In this document: positions 25,973 to 32,578 of the stretch, one piece after another
Layout of the letters: each line of letters starts with the position of its first letter
Position numbering within the stretch: the stretch's first letter is position 1
Assembly: GCF_000819745.1 (NCBI RefSeq)
Contig: NZ_CDDA01000006.1
Span: forward strand, 167,636-231,635
Origin: Aeromonas bestiarum
GTDB lineage: Bacteria > Pseudomonadota > Gammaproteobacteria > Enterobacterales > Aeromonadaceae
Direction of reading: 5' to 3'
DNA: 64,000 bases
Notes under the pieces: model-generated
Seen by the model: only the letters and a program-made list of their open reading frames with translations
The model's database searches: none
What the model was told of the DNA's origin: nothing
Translations under genes and position numbers: made by a program

Positions 25973-26785
25973 CTAAGTGCTAGTCTTTTTATTTTCTCGT
26001 CTTGTAATGTAGTTCGCATATTTAGCTGCACCTAATAAATCAGGAAAAAGTGTGAGTGAGTTGATATTCATTTTATCTAATGAATCAAGGGCAAGCTCTT
26101 TTTCCTTTGCGGGTATTAACAATCTGGCCAAATCTATCGTGCCTTTTTCTTTTATTTGATTTGCCCATTCATTTATGCATGTCATTCTTGGTGATGTAAC
26201 AAACAAACCTCTTTGATTTATTAGGCGAGAATTTTCATCTAAAAATGGTGTTAGGAATTCCAGATGATTTTCTTTCTTTAATTTTTCAATGCATGGTTTG
26301 TCATTAATCTTTTTTGATAAAACCCATATGACAACATTTTCTGTTTCATGAAGTTCTGAATTAAATGCAAAAAAAGCTGCAACATATGGCGACTCTGTCC
26401 AATCTAATAATGGAGTATCCAATCCGAAATGCTGTCCTAATGCCCACCACTCTGTCTCTTTTAAATTTGCAGGATTGTGCCCCCTTCGACCTAAGCAGAA
26501 CTTTTTAAATGAATCTAAAGTTCTTTGTTCTATTTTTTCTATATTATCGCCATTTTTTAATGCTCTTTTAAGGGTTGGCTCCAATTTCCATTTTTCTGAC
26601 GCATGTCCTCTAAAAACATATGAATGATTTTGTTTCAGTGCTCTATCGTTATGAAAGAAATCGATAAATCCATTCCAGTCCTTGCAGTAAACGTCTGCTG
26701 TTACGGGACCTGTTTTATTTAATACCCAACCACCTCCTTCCTCTTTTTCATCTGAAATATTTGATTTCGTTACATCTTCACTCAT
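25973..26785 (-). CDS. FRG-domain protein, A+T-rich accessory gene
   Basis: A 270-residue cytoplasmic protein with an FRG domain: SYVFRGHASEKWKLEPTLKR (FRG at residues 58-60), followed by ALGQHFGLDTPLLDWTESPYVAAFFA, the two hallmark segments of the family. No enzymatic function is firmly established to my knowledge; such genes are often found in variable regions. It is visibly richer in A+T and in Lys/Asn codons than every other gene of the window, and its upstream region is equally A+T-rich, indicating recent horizontal transfer. No partner gene accompanies it. The ATG at 26785 is preceded by GGAGAAAAT. Confidence 0.85.
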   Translation of the reverse strand: MSEDVTKSNISDEKEEGGGWVLNKTGPVTADVYCKDWNGFIDFFHNDRALKQNHSYVFRGHASEKWKLEPTLKRALKNGDNIEKIEQRTLDSFKKFCLGRRGHNPANLKETEWWALGQHFGLDTPLLDWTESPYVAAFFAFNSELHETENVVIWVLSKKINDKPCIEKLKKENHLEFLTPFLDENSRLINQRGLFVTSPRMTCINEWANQIKEKGTIDLARLLIPAKEKELALDSLDKMNINSLTLFPDLLGAAKYANYITRRENKKTST

Positions 26786-27013
26786 ATTTTCTCCATAAAT
26801 TATAATTGCTGTAAGTTTTATTCGTGTAGCGTAATCAGATTTCGAGATTATAAATTATAATAAAATACTACGAAGTTAGATTGACAGTTAATAGATTGAC
26901 ATTTCCAAGTTCAGAATCAACCTGTAAAATGTTTGCTTTATAGAGTACGGAATGGAATGGTTTTTTATTGTGACCAGAGTCACGTAGGGACGCTTTAACT
27001 CTTTAATAGGACC

Positions 27014-27042
27014 GTAGGTCTGATTAGCGAAGCGTGATCAGA
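27014..27042 (+). repeat. Dispersed palindromic element, copy 1
   Basis: GTAGGTCTGATTAGCGAAGC... ends with GTGATCAGA, so TCTGAT and ATCAGA pair around a TAGCGAAGCGTG centre. It matches the common extragenic GTAGG-x-GATTAGCGCAGCGTAATC pattern that I recall from many gammaproteobacteria. Confidence 0.6.
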
Positions 27043-27122
27043 TGTTCTCGAAAACCGGTTGCCGCTGTTCTACCAGCAACCCTCTTTTCTCCCTTTTCCT
27101 ATCGCTACGGAACCAATGGCGC

Positions 27123-27152
27123 GGACGATTACGCTGCGCTAATCGATCCTAC
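27123..27152 (-). repeat. Dispersed palindromic element, copy 2 (inverted)
   Basis: On the minus strand it reads GTAGGATCGATTAGCGCAGC followed by GTAATCGTCC. This is the same element as copy 1 in opposite orientation, so the pair encloses about 80 bp and could fold as a long imperfect hairpin. Confidence 0.6.
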
Positions 27153-27205
27153 TTTTTCTCGCTCGCTAAGATTGAAGAGGACAGCACAAAGCCAGGAGGC
27201 CAATC

Positions 27206-27418
27206 ATGGAGATCGACAAAGCCATCGATCTGATCGAGGCTCACGGGACCTTTCACGGGGATCACTACAGCTTCAACAGCGGCGAGTTCGTGCAGTGGTG
27301 CCGGGAGGACAACCATCAGACCCTCAGCCTGGAGCAGGCAAATCAGGAGTTGGCCCCCTACTGCATAAGAGTGGGCTATTCGGAACCGGTCAGGGCGTGG
27401 CGTTACTACCTGACCTGA
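27206..27418 (+). CDS. Small uncharacterised protein (70 aa)
   Basis: A 70-residue ORF with an excellent ribosome site (AGGAGG, 7-8 bases before ATG). The composition is normal for the genome, with an acidic N-terminal helix (MEIDKAIDLIEAHGTF) and a C-terminal WRYYLT. There is no signal peptide or membrane segment and I do not recognise a family. A hairpin with a CCTT end lies about 36 bp downstream. It is probably a real, lineage-restricted cytoplasmic protein. Confidence 0.6.
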   Translation: MEIDKAIDLIEAHGTFHGDHYSFNSGEFVQWCREDNHQTLSLEQANQELAPYCIRVGYSEPVRAWRYYLT

Positions 27419-27453
27419 GCGCCAGGGTAAGGCGAGCTTGGTGAAGGATGGGA

Positions 27454-27481
27454 AAGGGCAGGGGCCGGGCTCCTGCCCTTA
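27454..27481 (+). terminator. Probable terminator after the 70-aa gene
   Basis: AAGGGCAGGGGCC and GGGCTCCTGCCCTT form a long stem with one mismatch. The T run is short (TTA), so confidence is moderate. Confidence 0.5.
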
Positions 27482-27541
27482 TTGCATGGATCGCAGGGGA
27501 GCATTGGACATCCAAGGCATCGGCTTCCGAGACCAATAGGC

Positions 27542-27916
27542 TTACTTATTGAAATTCCAAGCGATGGGCAGCTCAAGGTCGAAGACAAGCGCATCTCCTT
27601 CGAGGCTAAAGGGCAGGCTGGTCTGGTGCTGCTCATATTCGTTGACGATCAGGCAGCACTCGAAGAAGTTGGATTCGTAGCTGAGGTGGGCCAGGCCATG
27701 GGCGCCGTCTTGATCGAGCTCGATGCGCAGCACCTGCGGTGGGTGCTCCTGACTGAGGTTGACCGCGGGATTGCCCTCATCCACCAGCCGCTCCAGCAGG
27801 GGGAAGAAGTCCTGCTTGTGGGTCTCAATGGCCAGGGTGATGGCCTGCTCCAGCGTGCTCTGGCTGGCGAAGGGGCCGCCGAGGGGGTAGCGGGTCTGGA
27901 TCCTTTCCTGAGTCAT
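27542..27916 (-). CDS. Uncharacterised protein (124 aa)
   Basis: A 124-residue acidic soluble protein from ATG 27916 with GGAGG upstream on the minus strand. The middle part reads 'ALEQ/TLEQAITLAIETHKQDFFPLLERLVDEGNPAV', followed by beta-rich segments with 'FFECCLIVNEYEQHQT'. There is no signal peptide or membrane helix. I do not recognise the family. It is convergent with the 70-aa gene and stands in the accessory block between parC and plsC. Confidence 0.65.
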   Translation of the reverse strand: MTQERIQTRYPLGGPFASQSTLEQAITLAIETHKQDFFPLLERLVDEGNPAVNLSQEHPPQVLRIELDQDGAHGLAHLSYESNFFECCLIVNEYEQHQTSLPFSLEGDALVFDLELPIAWNFNK

Positions 27917-28098
27917 GGCGTTTCCTCCTGAACTGAGATGTGGCAACAGTTTGGCCGCTGCAGCGACCTGTAACCCGGAATCTGCGACCAGCGTGTTTTA
28001 TCGCAAATTGTCGATGGCGCATCACGTAATAGGGGAGTCCTTGTCCTGATAGATGAAGCAATCCGTAAAATCGAAACCATGCCGATGTTTATAAAATA

Positions 28099-28380
28099 TC
28101 AGGCGGGGATCCGGCCATTTTTCACCAGCGCCCGGCGGATGTTCTTGCACATCTTGCCAAAACTGTAGAGCTCGTCGAAGGTCGGCGGGATGCCGCGGTT
28201 GATCTGATATTGCCAGTAGCTGAGATCCGTATCCACCAGCTCCATCAGCTTCTTGGGGCAGCCGATACAGGTATTGTCCGGCCCGCATTTGAAGGTGTCA
28301 GGTTGATAGAGCGGGAATTCTTGCTTCACGGCATCGATGATCTGCTGCATCGCTGTGATGCGGTCGGGTTTTCTGCTCAC
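28099..28380 (-). CDS. Small protein with a CxGPDNTCIGCP cysteine cluster
   Basis: About 93 residues from a GTG at 28380, chosen because GCAGGGG precedes it at a normal distance and MSRKPDRITAMQQI looks like a natural start. ATG 28350 and ATG 28413 are alternatives. Three cysteines (KCGPDNTCIGCPKK) and a later MCKNIRRAL cysteine could bind zinc or an iron-sulfur cluster. The rest is helical. I do not recognise a named family. It lies just upstream of the J-domain operon terminal region but is separated from it by a strong hairpin. Confidence 0.65.
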   Translation of the reverse strand: MSRKPDRITAMQQIIDAVKQEFPLYQPDTFKCGPDNTCIGCPKKLMELVDTDLSYWQYQINRGIPPTFDELYSFGKMCKNIRRALVKNGRIPA

Positions 28381-28482
28381 GCCTGGCCCCTGCTGCCTGT
28401 AGGAAGGATGCATTATATCCCTGAGAAAAACGGGGCCAATTAGGCTAACGAGGTAGTCCGGCCAGGATGTCCGCCGGCCAGA

Positions 28483-28516
28483 CACCACAACGCCCGGCGG
28501 GCCGGGCGTTGTGGTG
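28483..28516. terminator. Perfect 16-bp inverted repeat downstream of the J-domain operon
   Basis: CACCACAACGCCCGGC, then GG, then the exact reverse complement. The same ACGCCCGGC..GCCGGGCGT core recurs in the scsD terminator at 31281-31300. Without a T run here it is either a weak terminator, an RNA stability element, or a REP-like repeat. Confidence 0.6.
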
Positions 28517-28543
28517 CGACTGAGCGGGCGGCGAAAACGCGCC

Positions 28544-29449
28544 CTAGAAGTCGTGGTAGAGCGGCCAGCCGAGCAGGGGGTGCTTGAGACCGGCGCGCAT
28601 CTCGAAATTGTCGAGCTTCTCCGGCTCGGCGTTCTCTTGTTGCAGCAACTGGTACTGGCGCACAAAGCCCAGGGTGTGCAGCAGGTTGGCGACGAATCCC
28701 TTGCTGAGATCCTGACGCAGGCCGGTGGTCAGCTCGCCCGGCAGCTCCGCCAGCAGCAGCTCCAGCTGGGCGGCCAGATAGTCGGTGTCGTACCAGACTT
28801 CTTGCAGCACGATTTCTCGCGCCAGACGACGCTTGAGATCCTGCTTCACCTTCAAGGGCGCGGCGCCGCTGCCATTGCCGCAGAGGATGCGGTAGAGCAG
28901 GGCCTCGGCCAGCTTGTCCTCCATGGTGGGGTGGTCGTTCTCGCAGGCGAAGAAGTGCTGATCGATCAGGCTCATCAGGCGGGCCTTGTTGTGCTCCACC
29001 AGCGCCTTCTCGTACTCCTGCCACCCTTGCCACTCCTCCACATCCGGCGGGCTGGAGATCTTGTCCAGCAGGCGGGCATCCACATCGCCATAGAGGCTGT
29101 TGCCACCGGGCTGCTTGGCGCTGACCGAGATCAGCATGGACCAGCCCTTCTGGAACGGCTTGATGGGCCCCTCCGGCGCCTGCAGCAGGGCCAATGCCTT
29201 GGCCGTATCCCGTTGCGACAGCTCCAGCAGGCCCAGGCTGACCACACCAATGACGTCGTGGGCGGCCTGTTCCAGCAGATGCATCTTGTACTTGTTGTAG
29301 TACTTGTCGGCGAACTTCAGGCTCATCAGCACCGCCTTGCCCTTGATCTGGCCCAGCTGCTGATCGCTCAAGTGTTCGCTCTCGCGGCCAAAGCGCAGCA
29401 CCTGAGTGAGAAAGGGGCCCTGATTGACATCGCGTATGGCTAGTTGCAT
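28544..29449 (-). CDS. Unrecognised protein D of the J-domain operon (301 aa)
   Basis: A 301-residue soluble, Leu- and Ala-rich, mostly helical protein starting MQLAIRDVNQGPFLTQVLRFG. It is last in a four-gene operon, 11 bp after gene C, with GAGGA upstream of ATG 29449. Segments such as 'KGKAVLMSLKFADKYYNKYKMHLLEQAAHDVIGVVSLGLLELS' suggest a helical repeat scaffold. The ending LGWPLYHDF has no known motif. I cannot assign a family. Tight linkage to a J-domain protein suggests a client, substrate adaptor or cofactor of a specialised Hsp70 function. Confidence 0.7.
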   Translation of the reverse strand: MQLAIRDVNQGPFLTQVLRFGRESEHLSDQQLGQIKGKAVLMSLKFADKYYNKYKMHLLEQAAHDVIGVVSLGLLELSQRDTAKALALLQAPEGPIKPFQKGWSMLISVSAKQPGGNSLYGDVDARLLDKISSPPDVEEWQGWQEYEKALVEHNKARLMSLIDQHFFACENDHPTMEDKLAEALLYRILCGNGSGAAPLKVKQDLKRRLAREIVLQEVWYDTDYLAAQLELLLAELPGELTTGLRQDLSKGFVANLLHTLGFVRQYQLLQQENAEPEKLDNFEMRAGLKHPLLGWPLYHDF

Positions 29450-29460
29450 GACGGGGTTCC

Positions 29461-30222
29461 TCAATCCAGGAAGCTGAACATGTCGTCGACTTCGGCGTAC
29501 TCGTCGGAGGCATCGTTCTTATCTTTGGCCTGCATCACCAGCTCGCTGGCGAACTTGCTGATGATCCCTTCCCAGGATGAGTGCTCATTGCGCAGCAGTG
29601 CCTTGATGGCTTTTTCCACGTCCGGGGTCAGCTCGCGGATCAGCATCAAGAGGCTGCGCGGGTCATCCAGCGGGTAGTCGTGGGCATTTTCGCTCTGCTG
29701 GCGGTCGCTGTAGGAGAGTGCCTCTTCCAAGTCTTCCTCTTCGGCGTGCAGCGTGTCGTGGAAGCCCTCTTCATCCTCGAAGCGCTCACCGCGATAGAAC
29801 TCGATGAAGGGGATGGCGAGGTAGAAGAGACCGGCCGGATCCTCGGCGATGCACTCCAGGATCTCCGCCTGCTTGGCGTCGCTGTCCTGAGTGCGGATCA
29901 GGTAGTTGAGGAAGTCGAAGGTGTGCTGCTGCAGCTCTTCGGCGTTGTTCTTGATCGCCTCTTCCCAGTAGAGGGGCTGCTGGCAGACGATGTCGCGGAT
30001 CCGCTCCGGGGTCATCAGCTCGGAGATGATGGACGGGAACGACATGTCGTGCTGGCCGTTGATCTGGGTCAGGGTGACTATATCAATCTGTTCAATGACT
30101 TCGGCCAACTGATCGTCAGACATTGTCTTGGCGATCAGCTCGAACTTCTCGCTGGCCTGTTTCGGCTCGATCACGGCCAGCTCTTTGATCTCGATGGCGG
30201 TAATTTCTATCAGACTGTGCAT
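29461..30222 (-). CDS. Unrecognised acidic protein C of the J-domain operon (253 aa)
   Basis: A 253-residue, strongly acidic, helical protein without signal peptide or membrane helix. The start at 30222 (MHSLIEITAIEIKEL) is preceded by GGGGC; the upstream Thr-rich extension of the frame is a shadow of gene B's acidic tail. It contains 'LAKTMSDDQLAEVIEQIDIVTL', a Glu-rich 'LHAEEEDLEEAL', and ends EVDDMFSFLD. No recognised domain. It is 13 bp after gene B and 11 bp before gene D, so all are probably translated from one mRNA. Confidence 0.7.
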   Translation of the reverse strand: MHSLIEITAIEIKELAVIEPKQASEKFELIAKTMSDDQLAEVIEQIDIVTLTQINGQHDMSFPSIISELMTPERIRDIVCQQPLYWEEAIKNNAEELQQHTFDFLNYLIRTQDSDAKQAEILECIAEDPAGLFYLAIPFIEFYRGERFEDEEGFHDTLHAEEEDLEEALSYSDRQQSENAHDYPLDDPRSLLMLIRELTPDVEKAIKALLRNEHSSWEGIISKFASELVMQAKDKNDASDEYAEVDDMFSFLD

Positions 30223-30235
30223 GCTTTGCCCCAAG

Positions 30236-30766
30236 TTAGAAACGTACTTCGTCGTACATGTCTTGATCGCCGTCGTCGTCACCATCACCGTTGTAGTCGG
30301 CGTCAGCGTTTTCCCCGTCGTCATCGTCGTCGTCGCGAAGCTCATAGTCGTCATCGGCACGGCGGCCACCGCGCGGCAGCGGGTTGTCCAGCTGGAACAG
30401 CACGGCGCAGGCTTCGATCAGCTGATCTTCGCTCTGGGCCCGTACCGCTTTCACCAGCGGCAGGTCGGCATTGTTGAACGCCACCGACACCTTGAATTCG
30501 TCCCATGAGGGTTGTACGCCGCTGCCGAGCCACTTGTTCCACTCAGGCTTGGCCTTGGCCGGAAACTGCACCCGGCCATAGAGGGCCAGCGGCAGGTATT
30601 CGGGCATGAATTCCAGCATGCTCATGTCAGCCAGCAGCAGTGTCTTCATCTTGCCGGTGAATTGCTCCAGCGCCTTGGGGTCGTCCTGATCCCGGTAGGA
30701 TTCGATGTTCTCGCTGGCATCACTCATCAGCGCTTTGATCCGCGCCTGGTCCCATTTTTTCTGCAT
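30236..30766 (-). CDS. Unrecognised protein B of the J-domain operon, with an extreme acidic tail (176 aa)
   Basis: A 176-residue protein. Residues 1-130 are a mixed helical domain ([18 protein letters not shown], '[44 protein letters not shown]'). From about residue 138 to 173 it is almost entirely Asp/Asn/Gly, including a run of six aspartates, a low-complexity tail typical of nucleic-acid mimics, ribosome-linked factors or calcium/cation binders. The gene starts 6 bp after the J-domain gene. There is no recognised family. Confidence 0.7.
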   Translation of the reverse strand: MQKKWDQARIKALMSDASENIESYRDQDDPKALEQFTGKMKTLLLADMSMLEFMPEYLPLALYGRVQFPAKAKPEWNKWLGSGVQPSWDEFKVSVAFNNADLPLVKAVRAQSEDQLIEACAVLFQLDNPLPRGGRRADDDYELRDDDDDDGENADADYNGDGDDDGDQDMYDEVRF

Positions 30767-30772
30767 AGCGCC

Positions 30773-31057
30773 TCAGGGGTAAAATTGGTCCCACATCTCC
30801 TGCATGGCAGAAGCGGGATCGGTCACGATGACGTTGTTGAAATCCTTGATGAAAGCGGCCCGCTGTTTCGGGTCTGACAGCACTTCATAGGCCTGCTTTA
30901 CCTGGTGCAGCTTGATGGCTGCCAGCTCTCGCTCTTCTTCGCTCGCCCCTAACAGCTTGTCTGGGTGGTACTGGTTCGACAGCCGTCGATAGGCTTTTTT
31001 GATGTCGTTTTCGCTGGCATTGGACTTGACGCCCAGTACCCGAAAGTAGTTGTTCAT
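30773..31057 (-). CDS. J-domain protein (short, type III-like DnaJ homologue)
   Basis: A 94-residue protein that is essentially one J domain: MNNYFRVLGVKSNASENDIKKAYRRLSNQYHPDKLLG, with the HPD tripeptide at residues 31-33 needed to stimulate Hsp70 ATPase, then helix III and a short C-terminal extension ending MWDQFYP. It lacks the Gly/Phe region, zinc fingers and client-binding domains of DnaJ, so it is a type III J protein. It is the first gene of an operon with three unknown proteins, which are probably its clients or targeting partners. Confidence 0.88.
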   Translation of the reverse strand: MNNYFRVLGVKSNASENDIKKAYRRLSNQYHPDKLLGASEEERELAAIKLHQVKQAYEVLSDPKQRAAFIKDFNNVIVTDPASAMQEMWDQFYP

Positions 31058-31275
31058 GGCAGATCCTGCATCACTGGCATCTTGGAATTCACAATGCGGG
31101 CGCCTGATGGTGGAGCTTGAGAAACCAGGCACAGCAAAAACCCGTCATTTTAACGGAAACAGGCCAGCTCCGCCATGAATAGGAGGCGATATGGCAAGCA
31201 AGTTGCCAATAGCGAAAAAGCTCCAATCGCTGCCATTTTGGCAAGGAGAGGGTGGGGCATGTGTGATGGATGTTG

Positions 31276-31302
31276 AAAAAACGCCCGGCAGGCCGGGCGT
31301 TG
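31276..31302 (-). terminator. Terminator of the scs operon
   Basis: On the minus strand, ACAACGCCCGGCC and GCCGGGCGTTTTTT form a GC-rich hairpin ending in a T run, directly after the scsD stop. Confidence 0.85.
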
Positions 31303-31306
31303 TCGG

Positions 31307-31831
31307 TTATTGGAGGCGGGCCCAGGCCAGGCGCAGTTTCAGCCCCAGACCCGCACTCCAGCCTGTGGTGGTACTCACCACCTTGCCGTCCTTGACGATG
31401 AGGAAGCTGGGAGTAACGCTCACCTGCCAGCGGGCGGCGAGATCCCCTTGCTCATCGTTATGGGTCGGGAAGGTCAGCCCCTTCTTGCCCATTCCCTTGC
31501 TCAACTGCTGGGCGTTGCCGGAGCGCAGTGCCACCGTCAACACGTTTTCACCGTCCTGCCAGAGCTGCTCCACCGTTGGTGTGGTGAAGCGGCAGACGGC
31601 GCACCAGCTGGCCCAGTAGTAGACCAGCAACGGCCTGTCCCGGCTCATGGCCAGCAGGTCGGCGGTGGTGCCATCTTGCAGGGTGAGCCTGGGCAGCGGG
31701 CCGTCTTCTGGCAGCGCCGGGCTGCGCCAGAGGTCCAGCGCCGTCGAGATGACAACGCCAAACAGCAGCAGCCAGAGCGCCTCCTTGCCCCAGCGCCGCC
31801 AGCGGGGCTGGGTGGTGATAGTCTCTGTCAT
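31307..31831 (-). CDS. scsD: Membrane-anchored thioredoxin-like protein ScsD
   Basis: A 174-residue protein with one N-terminal membrane helix (~17-34) and a periplasmic thioredoxin fold of the TlpA/ScsD kind. The active site is WCAVC (Cys77, Cys80), followed by 'EQLWQDGENVLTVALRSG' and the cis-Pro segment SVTPSFLIV. ScsD is part of the suppressor-of-copper-sensitivity set and is expected to receive electrons from ScsB. It is the last gene of a four-gene operon whose order scsA-B-C-D is as in Salmonella; the gap from scsC is 3 bp. Confidence 0.87.
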   Translation of the reverse strand: MTETITTQPRWRRWGKEALWLLLFGVVISTALDLWRSPALPEDGPLPRLTLQDGTTADLLAMSRDRPLLVYYWASWCAVCRFTTPTVEQLWQDGENVLTVALRSGNAQQLSKGMGKKGLTFPTHNDEQGDLAARWQVSVTPSFLIVKDGKVVSTTTGWSAGLGLKLRLAWARLQ

Positions 31832-31834
31832 GGT

Positions 31835-32578
31835 TTATCCCTGCTTGGCCAGTTCGGCTTTGACGATTTGCTCCAGCTCCTCATAGGGGACGGCGCCGGA
31901 GACCAGCTGGTTGCCGATCAAGGTGGCCGGTGTGCCCTGCACACCGAGCAAGGTGCCGATGCGCAGGCTGTTGCGCAGCTCCTCGGTGGCCTTGGCCGCA
32001 GGCTTGAGGGCCAGGTTGTCGGTGGCCGCCAGCGCCTTGTTGATGTCCGCCTCGGTCAGCATGCCCTGCTTGCTCATCAGCTTGTCGTGCAGGGTGAGGA
32101 AGCGGGCGGGATCCTGCTGCCACAGGGTCAGGCTGTACTGGGCAGCCTTGGCGGAGCTCTGTCCCTTGAACGGCAGCAGCTTGATCACCAGCCCGACATC
32201 ATTTGGATAGGCCTTCAGCAACCTGGCCAGATGAGGGTCGAACTGCTTGCAGTAGGGGCAGTTGTAGTCGGTGAAGGACACCAGGGTCAGCTTGGGATTC
32301 TTGGCACCCAGGCGTGGGCTGGTGGGGCTGTTGAACAGCACATCCTGATTGCCCTTGATGAAGTCGCCAAGCTGGCTGGCCTGATCCGCCGCGTTCTGCT
32401 TCTCCCAGGATTCGGCTGCCTCGTCGAGGATCTTGGGGTTGGCCACCAGGGTTTCACGAATGAGCTCCTTGATGCGGGCCTCCTGCTCCGGGGTGAAGGT
32501 GGCTGCGTGCAGGGCCGGGGCCAGCAGGGCGGCAGAGAGGGAAGCCAGCAGGGTCAGGGTGCGCAGGGTCGGTTTCAT
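31835..32578 (-). CDS. scsC: Periplasmic DsbA/DsbG-family protein ScsC
   Basis: A 247-residue exported protein: signal peptide (cleavage near LHA-A), a helical N-terminal segment (~28-75) that acts as an oligomerisation region in ScsC-type proteins, then a DsbA-like thioredoxin domain with CPYC (Cys107, Cys110) and cis-Pro in VQGTPATLIG. In Proteus and Salmonella ScsC protects against copper stress and acts in disulfide isomerisation or oxidation. It overlaps scsB by 4 bp (ATGA), so the two are translationally coupled. Confidence 0.88.
   Translation of the reverse strand: MKPTLRTLTLLASLSAALLAPALHAATFTPEQEARIKELIRETLVANPKILDEAAESWEKQNAADQASQLGDFIKGNQDVLFNSPTSPRLGAKNPKLTLVSFTDYNCPYCKQFDPHLARLLKAYPNDVGLVIKLLPFKGQSSAKAAQYSLTLWQQDPARFLTLHDKLMSKQGMLTEADINKALAATDNLALKPAAKATEELRNSLRIGTLLGVQGTPATLIGNQLVSGAVPYEELEQIVKAELAKQG

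Larger units (their letters stand above)
26786..27205. other. A+T-rich intergenic region with dispersed inverted-repeat elements
   Basis: About 420 bp without a convincing gene. The first half is very A+T-rich and continues the composition of the FRG gene, so the transferred segment probably ends near 26960-27010. The second half contains two oppositely oriented copies of a GTAGG..GATTAGCG-AGCGTAATC-type palindromic element. Confidence 0.7.

Noticed and set aside
27014..27152. Integron attC site
   Set aside because: The inverted repeats lack the attC core sites and no integrase or cassette array is present; they fit a dispersed extragenic palindrome better.
28440..29513. 357-aa alternative-frame ORF over J-operon gene D
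   Set aside because: Wrong frame: rich in Gly/Arg/Ala/Gln with no ribosome site. The 301-aa frame has normal composition, ribosome site and operon spacing.
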